This document shows, piece by piece, positions 55,511 to 64,000 of a DNA stretch of 64,000 nucleotides. The first letter of the stretch is position 1; the number at the start of each line of letters is the position of its first letter. Origin of the DNA: Alternaria dauci (taxonomy: Eukaryota > Ascomycota > Dothideomycetes > Pleosporales > Pleosporaceae); contig NC_091281.1 in NCBI RefSeq assembly GCF_042100115.1, positions 1,674,001 through 1,738,000 on the forward strand. The letters run 5' to 3'. The notes below the pieces were generated by a model. It was not told where the DNA came from. It did no database searches and saw only the letters and a program-made list of their open reading frames with translations. Made by a program: the position numbers and the translations under genes.

Positions 55511-56724
55511 CTACTTATTCTTCCTCCTCCCGCAACACCCAAAGAACCGACTCCTAGTTGCCCTGAGCGCTCTCGCCCTCTCCAGCGTACCAAAGTCCTG
55601 CACCAGACCCTTCGCGCGGGATTAGTCAGACAGCCACTAAATACAACGAGATAGAGTGACACTTACACTATTCTCTGGAGTCTGCCTTTCCAACGTACCA
55701 ACGCCCCTCACTAATCCCTATTCACACTCATCAGCCTCAATTACGCGTACGTAATGTCAAGCTAGTACGGAGGGGGATAACGTACACTATTCTCTGGCGT
55801 GGGCAACAATGGGACATTGGCCTGCGCTGTCGTTGCAGATGAAGAAGAAAACGGTTGCGAAATGTATCCCGTGCTCGTTGTGCTCTGGGCGTCGGTGTCA
55901 GTTTCCGCAGTCGCCAAGCTTCTCAGTGATGGGGGCGTAGGAGCTCGCGGACGCGTTGGTGTAGATGGTAGCCATGGGTCCTCTCCTAAAGGACCCGAGT
56001 GACGGGTCATGGAGGATGTAGGATGGGGTGCGCGGAAAGGCGGTGGAGATGATACTGGGGATTCTTCGACCGCGGGTGCGGGCTGTGGCTCGGCAAATGT
56101 AGAACTATCATGACCGACACTACTTGAGCCTAAAGTTCAGAAAGAATCAGCCAATAGCTTTTGCGACCCAGCGGCTTCAGCACTAGAGTTACCTGTCCCC
56201 TCGGTCTCGTTCAAGAAGTCTAGCAGACCGAGTGCGCCAGAAGCAAGGCGCTGCCCCATCTCACTGGACTTGAGCTTCTTCATCTCTTTCTCCAGCCTCT
56301 TCCTCTCCGCTTCAATCTGCTTCCACTCTTCCTCACGCGTCATACTGCTACTCTCCGACTGATCGCTATCCATGTCCTCCCCATCATCACCAAGATCTAT
56401 AACCGCGACTACATCTTCATGGGGCCCCATATCTCTCCTCGCTCTCCGTCTCACGCCCTCGGCAAAGCCCGCTGCGCTATACGATTCTTCGAACCAGTAC
56501 GGCTGGATCTCTCCGGTCATCTCTCTCGCGTAGTTGTATTCTGGGTCGCTGATGTGACAGCGAAATCCTGTGAGGTAGATTGTTGGGGCTGGTGGATATC
56601 GTGTTCGACGTTGGGATACTGAGCTGGGAAGAGGTGGGAAGGACGTCGGGGCTGTGATATCAGAGTCCAGGGTGGGAGGCTCGAGGGTTTCGTAGCCTGA
56701 GATGTGTGCTGGGAGGTCGGCCAT
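55511..56724 (-). CDS. Unknown coiled-coil protein with duplicated mini-exon and Cys-Cys basic tail
   Basis: Four exons: 56193-56724, 55786-56129, 55667-55717, 55511-55609; 341 residues, all phases checked. The N-terminus (MADLPAHISGYETLEPPTLD) leads into YLTGFRCHISDPEYNYAREM, an acidic stretch, a coiled coil (EEEWKQIEAERKRLEKEMKK) and LASGALGLLDFLNE. Exon 2 is Ser/Pro/Thr-rich and ends LLPTPENS. Exon 3 is only 17 codons (GLVRGVGTLERQTPENS), and exon 4 reads GLVQDFGTLERARALRATRS and ends FFGCCGRRKNK. Exon 3 is the start of exon 4 fused to the end of exon 2, so it arose by tandem duplication of the exon 2-intron-exon 4 junction. The CC followed by basic residues at the extreme C-terminus resembles a palmitoylation/membrane-association site. 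No family is recognised. Confidence 0.7.
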
Positions 56725-57142
56725 GTTGAAGCTCGCCAGCAGGGGTATGAGAAGATGATAATCGGGTAGATCAGCTTATGCAGGGATGAAATAAATGGAT
56801 GCGATGATATTTTTGGAGTAAGGGTCTCACACAAGGTACGCAAATGATTCGGCTACCCTGAAACATACTCTGCATCGTGCTGAGCCAGCAAAGTCTTGGT
56901 TCGCTATGGGGCTAATTTACATGCAGGTTACTACTGCGACATCGTGACTGGCTGGTTGATCAGTAAATGGATACAAGGATGTAAGATTTCGCGACCAGAA
57001 TCGAAACCGCACTCGGCTACCGATAAGTTAGCAAAGGACCCACAAGCATACCAAATTCATAGAATTGCTGTGATGTATGAGTTACTTCATGCGACACAAC
57101 AGAGTCCATACCGCCCCAATTTCCCAAGACAATATGTCCACT
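56725..57142. other. Intergenic region
   Basis: About 420 bp between two leftward genes; it should contain the promoter of the four-exon gene and the terminator of the SDR gene. Confidence 0.4.
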
Positions 57143-58199
57143 CTATGCCAATTTGCCCGGCACAAACGGTAATCCACCGCTCAACCCTCCGTCCACAGCC
57201 CAAGCCTGCGCATTCACGTAGCTCGCCTCATCACTCGCCAAAAACAGCACCGCCCTCGCAATCTCATCTGGCTGCCCTCCTCTCTGCAGCGGATTCAGCT
57301 GCCCAATCTTCTTCTCGCTCCCCCTCTTCCTCGCCGCGTCGTACGTCGTCCTCGTCATGCCCGTTTCGATGAGACCCGGGCAGATTGCATTACAACGGAT
57401 ACCCGTGCCAGCAAGTTGATACGCGCATGTCTGCATCAGGCTGACGACCGCAGCCTTTGAGGCTGAGTAATCGGTCGGGCCGGCATTGGATCGGAGACCT
57501 GCTGTGCTCGCCGTGGCAATGATACTGCCGCCAGGATACGGCTTCTGATCCGACGTCTTCAGCATAGCGCGAGAAGCGTGTTTCGCAGCAAGAAAGACGG
57601 AGAGGGTGTTTACGCGCAACATCTTCGTAAAGTTTTCGACCGTCTCTTCCCAGAACACCTTGCCGGATACCATTCCTGCGTTGGCAAAGAAGACATCGAG
57701 CCGGCCGTACGTGTCTATGGCGTCTTGGCAGACTTTTTGTACGGCCGCTTCGTCTGCGGCATCGAATTTCCGGGTGTGGATCTCGGTCGATGGGTATAGC
57801 GTGTTGAGCTGGCGCTTGTGGGTCTCGAGGTTGGAATCGTCAAGGTCGCAAATGTAGATAGCGCGGGCACCGTTGCGCGCGAATTGATGTGCGCTTGCAC
57901 GGCCGATGCCTATTTCGGAGTTTGCGCCTAGAAGCAATGTCAGATGAAGGTGGTATGCGGCATGTGCTAGCAGTCGTGAGCATACCGGTAACGATGATTA
58001 CCTTGTCTTTGACGCGTCTACGTGCAGTCAGCAATCGCTCTTCCAGTTACGATTCCGCGCCACAAATCCGTACTCACTGGCTACCCAGATCCCCAGCGAT
58101 AGTTCTGATTCCCTTCAACCCCTCAAATGACGGCGGCTCAGGAAGAGGTTCGGAGAGCTCCTTGCTCAACCCCTTCCGTTGGATCCTCGCTTCTGCCAT
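57143..58199 (-). CDS. Short-chain dehydrogenase/reductase (classical SDR)
   Basis: Three exons: 58078-58199, 57986-58017 (32-nt mini-exon) and 57143-57927; 312 residues, phases checked. The mini-exon carries RVKDKVIIVTG, the first beta strand and the start of the glycine motif, which reads TGANSEIGIGR (TGxxxGxG with one extra residue). Other marks are NAG in FFANAGMVSG, the catalytic Ser in IATASTAG, YSASK, and PG in ICPGLIETGM; the cofactor-choosing position after strand 2 is D in YICDLDD, which favours NAD(H). The C-terminus VDGGLSGGLPFVPGKLA is typical. About 40 residues precede the Rossmann fold (MAEARIQRKGLSKELSEPLP), longer than usual. The enzyme oxidises or reduces an alcohol/ketone; the substrate is unknown. 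Confidence 0.88.
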
Positions 58200-60594
58200 T
58201 GGTATTTTGAGATTGTCCTTGTAAGTCGACAAGCTTAGCTATACAAGATTCGCAAGGCGATTAGTGTTAACGTCGCAGTTGAGTGAGTTATGAACGCGTT
58301 GGACGGATCGTGACTGCGGAGTTCAGTGCGGAGGTCGCGATAAGTCTGGGGTAGTTACCGAGCCGAGGCAAAGCCGTATTTGGACTAGCGTGGCTTTGAA
58401 CGTCATCAACACCATGGTTATTACTGATTTCTCCACTTCTGGGATGTCAGCGCCTAGATATCCAGAGTATTATCTCTGGGAAGGAATACTGTAAATGGAG
58501 AAGCAGTGCCATTTCTGTTCATAACGGCATGCAACGAAGCGAACACCAGCTGGGTGGCCTCCCCGACATCAGGACTTCCAAGATCTTTGGAAAGGTCTAC
58601 AGTCATTAAACGAATGTGTGAAACTGTCGATTGATAGAAAATGTGTTGCGGAGCACATTTTAATCATGAGCAGGGATGACGCCGTCGCCTGATCGCCGTC
58701 TACCGCAGATACAGAGGGAATTGGTTAGAGGCTGACACTTCCAAGGTTGACACGAGTGAGGGGCATGTAGGTGATTATCGCGCACATGCGAGTTTGCTAG
58801 CAGTGGTTAATTCCGTTTCCAAGCAGACAAATGAGGAAAATGGGAGAAGCTGGAAGACCACAACAATGTGAACCTTTGGAATATTTTAGGGAGATGGCTG
58901 AGGGAATGGAGGTAAGGACATGAAATCCAGTATGAGTACACGCACATTCACGCCAAGCCATCTTACCATCACATTCCTTGCCTGCCGATTCTCGAGTATA
59001 TCCTGCCGATTTTCTAGCTTCCTCGTCTCACACTGGAAAGCTACCCAGTCAGCCCGTCCTTCTTGCGTTATGTGGATTCGACTTCTTTAGTCCCCCCCCC
59101 CGTCCCTGATCTCACCTTCTTTTATGCTGCCTGAATGATGTTAGTCTATTCTCGGTTTCCTAGACATGTATCTGTGTTCCGCTTACTCGTGACTTCACCT
59201 ACCTTCATTTGTATCTTGCAGTACAGGTCCTGCACCGCATCCTGCTTTGGACCGAAGCCAGCAGTACCGACTAACAATCTCCATTCTACAGACGAGCCAG
59301 GAACTGTGTAGACAATAACTTAGGCAGAGTAGTAGGCGATCGGGTTCTGTTCTGTACTGTTCGAGATGAGAGACGTGATGACAGAGAACTGAAGGTCTGG
59401 GTGTGCCTGAGAGGGACCGTAGACGGTACGAACTTGTTCTTGATAGTGTGTCAGTGATGTGAGAGGCGGGATAGTTGGGTATTGGTACCCAAGATGAGAT
59501 TCTTGTATGTCGCCATCACTTTCATGGACTTCACGAGCGGGGATAACTCCATCGTGAGTGACTTGTAGTAGCTCAAGGCAAAAGAAGGAAGAATGTTGAA
59601 GAGACAATGAAGCTGGAAGTTTTATGCTTGGATATCTCCTACAAGCCTCAGTCGCCGCTAACAGCTTGCGGCACGGATGGTAACTGAGGAGACGCTCGAT
59701 CGTATTGAGTCCATCTCCTTGTCGCCTTCTTGCACATCATTTTCTCGCTCGTGGCTCTCCTTCTTGGTGTGTCTTTGCGGTTCACACTCCGGTCGGCGAT
59801 ATCTGTGCGGCTTACCCTCCCAATCTGAATTATCCGAATCTGATTCCCAAAACCTGCCGTCTTCTCTAAGACACGTACAAACTTTATATATTTGTACTAT
59901 ATTGCGTCAGCATTTTTGATCTCTAGAGCTAGATACCGTTGTCCTTACACGTGATTCTCCCCATCTTTTCTAAAGACTTGGAATATAGGTCTTCCACAGC
60001 ATGTTGTGTCGACCATTCGGAATCACTCTCAAGCAGTATCTTCCACCCCGCATTCCAATTCTTTTCGGTTTACACAATAGCTTGGGCACAATAGAGACTG
60101 TCGTAGCGGGCGACAGTTACCTAGAACCTGTATTTAGGGCTCGGGTACCGATGACCGTAACCGGCGCGCACGTTATCTAGATAGTACATTAGTAAGATGT
60201 GAAGTTAGTACCAAGGGAACATACCAAGGATGAGGTTCTTGAAGAGTTTGACAACTTTCATCGAATCCAGAAGTGAGGTTGATGGTGGTATCGCGGTCAT
60301 TGTGAGTGCTGAATATTGGGAGACGAAAACGAGGGGATATAGTACCTATCTTAGAAGGCAGTTGACCATAGAGCAATCGACTTTGATCAGAAAGCTCGAG
60401 CGATTGCTTGGCTCAATCCATGTACGCAAACAAACAACCACCAAGTCGTTGACTTGCAAGACAGGGAGAGCATGCAACGTCTAGCTTTAACAGAAGATCG
60501 GGGTGTGTCTCGAGGGAACCCGCCGAACCATGGGCGAGGTTTCAAGAGGACAGCATACTGCGAATGCCTCAAAAATATGGAATTGTGCTGCCAC
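58200..60594. other. Long intergenic region with coding-like fragments
   Basis: About 2.4 kb. It contains a run of ten C at 59092-59101 and two related 42-bp segments (59486-59527 and 60222-60263) that keep the same minus-strand reading frame. No complete gene is seen. Confidence 0.45.
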
Positions 60595-60861
60595 TCACAC
60601 GAGACCTTTTGGCAAGAGTGGGATGGTTATAAGGTTTTCGAAGATTGGGACAATGTCGGGCACATCCTCCAATCTTTCCGCTTGACCCAGAAGTTCTTCT
60701 GCTTCTGTTGTCGTGAGAACCAATGATTGTACTGCATCTGCAGAAAGTAACAGTCTCAAAGCTCTATAATCTCCCTGCTCTATCACAAGACCGATATGAA
60801 AACCCTCCGTGTCCGCAACCGCCTCAGCATCCGCATCCGCATTTGAACACTTGATCCTGCA
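60595..60861 (-). other. Orphan coding-like segment, possibly a terminal exon
   Basis: The minus strand is open from 60861 to TGA 60595-60597 (88 codons) with protein-like sequence: NADADAEAVADTEGFHIGLV, then IEQGDYRALRLLLSADAVQS, then ENLITIPLLPKGLV at the end. A possible acceptor (TGCAG, 60855-60859 region) precedes it. It lies about 100 bp downstream of the CHAT-TPR stop, on the same strand, but the CHAT protein already ends normally. It may be the last exon of a lost gene. No family is recognised. Confidence 0.3.
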
Positions 60862-60964
60862 CTACCAGACACCGTGATTATGGGGCTCGAGCAGATACGA
60901 TAGCATAGTGCTGGCAAATTGGCCAGACTTTCACGGCAAGCGCGGCGCCCTAATTCATGTCCGA

Positions 60965-63900
60965 CTAGACTCCATAATGCACGTATGGTGCCCAAGCGAG
61001 TACCGGCCTTGCTTTTCTGGGCTGGATCTTGCTATCCTGGAACGTCAAAACTCTATCGCTGCCAGTTGTAGTCATGGCTGCCTCAGATCCCAGCAGCAGA
61101 TTTTCCGTATCGTTGCCGCTCGTTGCCGCGTGTGCTCCCGGAGACATGTGCGAGTTTTTCGCATCAATACCGGCCCCATCTACATCTCCTTCGTGGTTAG
61201 CCATAAGTTTCCCGACTCCAGGTACGTCGCGCAAAAGCGTGAGGTCGGCGTCGCGCATCGATCTCAGAGCGCGATGCAATCCCAGACACACTGCAGAATC
61301 ATTCAAGCCTTGTTTCTCGAGTGTCCCATATAGTTGCCTTGTAACGTCCACACTGTACTTATCCGAGACTTCCCAAAGTGTGCCAATAACATGCTTGAAA
61401 CCCGCAAGCTGCAGAGCACTCACGAGATGTATACCTTCATCGACAAGGTTTTCGGCCTCGATCCTACTAGTCTCACAAGCCGAAAGATACCCTAGAAATG
61501 AGGAACCATGTTGAATTTGGTAGTCGCGGAGACTCGATACTGTCAAAGGACTGGTCTCCCAGTCTTCTAGCAGCAGCTTACTTTCGGCTGGATTTGTTGG
61601 ATTTGACTTCCCATGGCCCGCGAAGTGGAATATGTTGCAACTAGGCAATGCTTTGATCACTGCATCTCTGCTCTTCTCCGGTTCCAACACCTCTAAGCCG
61701 AGCGCATGGCACGACGATGCTGCAATAGCAATCTCATCTTCTGCGTATCTCAACATTCCCTCTGCACCGTATCCTGGTGTTTGCCGCATGCATACCAGAA
61801 CTGCATTCGCTGGCTGGCATACAGGATTCGCATCGATTTTTCGCTTGCGCATGTGAATAAGCGCCTTGATGTTCGATGTATACGAGGACATGACTCGGTC
61901 CAAAACTGAATCTCCACAGCCCTTCTGATGGTCACCTGCTGCATGGATCGGGATATGGCTTAACACTCCAGTGCAGACCCACCATATCCGAGGCCATGTA
62001 TCTCTTTCTACTGCTTCCTTGTATCCTAGGGCGTCCAGAACAGGTCTTGCTGCGACATCCCACAGCCACTTCAAGTCTTCCAGCGATGTCCGCTTGAGAC
62101 CCTGATTTAAGAATCGTGTTCGGATCTGGCCTTTACTTAATGAACGTAGAGCAACCAAGCGGATTTGATGAGCCTCAACGATGAAAGCATCACAGCGGTA
62201 TTCGTTGATGTTGATGACGGTGATTGGGCCATTCGCGGCTGCCGCCATGATCTCGGATGCCGAGGGCGGTAGAAGGAACCTTTCTTGTCCGGGTATACTT
62301 CGTATCTTCGCGATGATAGCGTCTAACCTTTCGCTGTCCATTTGATGCTGTCTCAAGCGGTCTTGCGAAAGTGCCTCATGTACATGCTTCATGGAATTGA
62401 CGGAACGAGGATCTATTGGCGGATCTAGAAGGTCTTTGTAGAACTCGAATTCTTTGCAGAGCTTCTCATCGGAGATGTTGAGATTAGAAATGTCAGTTCT
62501 TGTGTCCATGAGAAGTCCAGATATGACTCCCCGGCCCATTTCCAAGAGTTCTAGAGCTTGGCATGGTGTCTTGCCTGCCTCAAGGGCAGCGGTTGCAGCC
62601 ATTGATGCTAGGCCTTCGAATTCTCCGAGTTGATCCTGTTTGTCTGTGTTGTTGAGAAACCGGGGGCTGACCAAAGATAGATTTCTAACAGCTTGTTCGA
62701 GAACAGTATGCGCTTCAGACCCTCTAGATTGCTGGAAGAGTATGTCAGCTATCCTACGAGACACATGTAAACGCCACCGTGGCTGGATGTTCTTGCTGTT
62801 TAGGCCGTTCTCATACGACAAGAGTGCTTTCCTCAAGTCTTCATCATCGCGATTCTGGCTGTATCGTTCCGAATACCATCGGCCCAGGTTGAAGTACACG
62901 CCACACCTTTCGATAGCCTCTTCCGGCATCAAAGACGCAGCCATCCCACATACTTCGATAGCTCGGTTCATGTCATCTGCTTTTTTATATTTCTCATGTC
63001 GGATAGCGCGTATCGTCGCTAAGTTGATAAGGGCGTTGCGATATTCAGAGTTTTTCTCATGGATCATCGTGGTGACTTCCTCAGCCAAGAGAATCGCTTG
63101 GTCAATATCATTTCGATCAGAGGGGCCTTCTAAGTCGAGGAAGCGAAGACTCAGTAGATCTGCGCTGTGGGCCTTGTATTTGATGGTATATGGGTGATCG
63201 GTGAATGTAGAAAGGTCCGCCGTCCTTTCGTGTAATTCGATGGCTCGGCGAAGATCGCCTCGATTCTTTCTCTTCTCGTATCGAAGAGAGTAAATGGACG
63301 AGAGCTCGCTCAAACGTGTATTGTAACGCATATGTTCGATGGGAGTGTTTGTGAGTATCTCCTCTCCAAGCTCGATAGCGCGGTCGAGATCCTTCGAGAT
63401 GCCAAACGTTCGGTAGCGGTTCTTCACGCGCAGCATGAGTCCCACTTGGATATCCTGTAGCGTGAAGTCTTTGCTTTCAGCATCGCGCATAGCATTGACA
63501 GCGTTCTCGGCCATATCAACCGCTCGATTGAAGTCATCCACCATCCCATATCTATCGTACCTGTCTTGGAGCAGATTCCCTAGGTTAGCCGATATGGAGG
63601 CTTTCTGCGAATTTTCCGAAGCCAGTCCCAGAGCCTCTTCCGTTACATTAATCGCTCTTGTAAGGTCTTGTGCCTCACTTCGTGCGATAAACCGGCGGCC
63701 CAGCCAGCTACCAAGATTCACAAGTCGGGCTAACCGGAAATCATGTTCAGCAGCTGGTAGTACCATTAATGCCAGATCTGCCATCTTCACAGCCTGGTCA
63801 ATGTCGGCAGGATCTCCGTGCTTTTCGAACCTTCGACCATACATCACAGCAACGTTACTGATGGTCGAATGCAGATACTGGTGACTGATCGGAGTCATAC

Positions 63901-64000
63901 TGATGGAACGTCTCCCATCCAGTATGGCCTGCTCAAGATCTTCGTTACGGCCCTTGCTCTGAAATTCTCGAAGTAATTTAGTGGATTTGACTATCAGGGA
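60965..64000 (-). CDS. CHAT-domain protease-like protein with TPR array, 5' end outside the window
   Basis: The frame is open from base 64000 to TAG 60965-60967, giving the last 1011 residues; the N-terminus lies beyond the window. The first 550 or so residues are a run of TPR-like helical pairs with the repeated D...AI.....A pattern (DIDQAVKMADLALMVLPAAE, DFNRAVDMAENAVNAM, DLDRAIELGEEILTNTP, NDIDQAILLAEEVTTM). The C-terminal CHAT domain shows the caspase-like dyad: His in IFHFAGHGKSNP and Cys in LGYLSACETSRIEAENLVDE, and ends VLAWAPYVHYGV. CHAT-TPR proteins are caspase-like peptidases or their inactive relatives; in fungi some sit beside gasdermin genes and take part in regulated cell death. 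No gasdermin-like gene is visible in the 2.7 kb to its right-hand end (58200-60964). Confidence 0.88.
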   Translation of the reverse strand, partial: SLIVKSTKLLREFQSKGRNEDLEQAILDGRRSISMTPISHQYLHSTISNVAVMYGRRFEKHGDPADIDQAVKMADLALMVLPAAEHDFRLARLVNLGSWLGRRFIARSEAQDLTRAINVTEEALGLASENSQKASISANLGNLLQDRYDRYGMVDDFNRAVDMAENAVNAMRDAESKDFTLQDIQVGLMLRVKNRYRTFGISKDLDRAIELGEEILTNTPIEHMRYNTRLSELSSIYSLRYEKRKNRGDLRRAIELHERTADLSTFTDHPYTIKYKAHSADLLSLRFLDLEGPSDRNDIDQAILLAEEVTTMIHEKNSEYRNALINLATIRAIRHEKYKKADDMNRAIEVCGMAASLMPEEAIERCGVYFNLGRWYSERYSQNRDDEDLRKALLSYENGLNSKNIQPRWRLHVSRRIADILFQQSRGSEAHTVLEQAVRNLSLVSPRFLNNTDKQDQLGEFEGLASMAATAALEAGKTPCQALELLEMGRGVISGLLMDTRTDISNLNISDEKLCKEFEFYKDLLDPPIDPRSVNSMKHVHEALSQDRLRQHQMDSERLDAIIAKIRSIPGQERFLLPPSASEIMAAAANGPITVININEYRCDAFIVEAHQIRLVALRSLSKGQIRTRFLNQGLKRTSLEDLKWLWDVAARPVLDALGYKEAVERDTWPRIWWVCTGVLSHIPIHAAGDHQKGCGDSVLDRVMSSYTSNIKALIHMRKRKIDANPVCQPANAVLVCMRQTPGYGAEGMLRYAEDEIAIAASSCHALGLEVLEPEKSRDAVIKALPSCNIFHFAGHGKSNPTNPAESKLLLEDWETSPLTVSSLRDYQIQHGSSFLGYLSACETSRIEAENLVDEGIHLVSALQLAGFKHVIGTLWEVSDKYSVDVTRQLYGTLEKQGLNDSAVCLGLHRALRSMRDADLTLLRDVPGVGKLMANHEGDVDGAGIDAKNSHMSPGAHAATSGNDTENLLLGSEAAMTTTGSDRVLTFQDSKIQPRKARPVLAWAPYVHYGV

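Noticed and set aside
1..64000. CRISPR array, rRNA genes or intact transposons
   Set aside because: No regularly spaced repeats, rRNA cores, transposase or reverse-transcriptase motifs were seen; the organism is a fungus in any case.

Overview
The window is a piece of a filamentous ascomycete nuclear genome. A Dothideomycete such as a Pleosporales species is my best guess, judged from the gene families; the class cannot be proved from the sequence alone. Almost all genes have 1-4 short introns (about 45-180 nt) with GTRNGN donors, CTRAY-like branch sites and YAG acceptors. The families are fungal: HET, Clr5, Zn2Cys6, bHLH, bicovalent BBE-type flavoenzyme, DHA1 MFS, TauD dioxygenase, Sas10/Utp3, 3-ketosphinganine reductase, CHAT-TPR. 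Exon junctions given here were derived by reading both strands and checking frame and phase across each splice.

Layout. 1-306 is the 3' end of a GH43-type glycosidase. 1009-1331 is a small secreted Cys-rich protein gene killed by a stop right after its signal peptide. 2742-6893 encodes a VPS9-ankyrin-PX endosomal protein. 7697-9638 is a secreted FAD oxidoreductase. 11181-13094 is an F-box protein. 13497-14658 (TSC10) and 14949-17039 (UTP3) are divergent housekeeping genes. 17416-23800 holds a Clr5-TPR protein, a stand-alone NLR-type N-terminal domain and a HET-domain protein, i.e. self/non-self recognition types. 24424-26299 is an MFS transporter. 29183-29545 is an intact small secreted protein. 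30085-31430 is a bHLH factor with a GC-AG intron. 33117-34991 is a CorA-like channel.

From 35.6 to 44.1 kb lies what looks like a small decayed metabolic locus: a cytochrome P450 (two stops, I-helix region rearranged), an intact TauD dioxygenase, a Zn2Cys6 regulator divergent from it (two stops, all four exons otherwise in frame) and an NmrA-type reductase (one stop). Next come a tRNA-Ile(AAU) and a 14-3-3-like gene with an in-frame TGA followed by more coding-like sequence.

The right end has a 55-residue Cys/His protein, a disordered protein of 627 residues, an unknown four-exon gene whose third exon arose by tandem duplication of an intron-containing segment, a short-chain dehydrogenase, and a large CHAT-TPR protein that runs off the right edge. 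Intergenic stretches are long (up to 3 kb) and hold several hairpins, direct repeats and phased motifs, but no recognisable transposon, CRISPR or rRNA.
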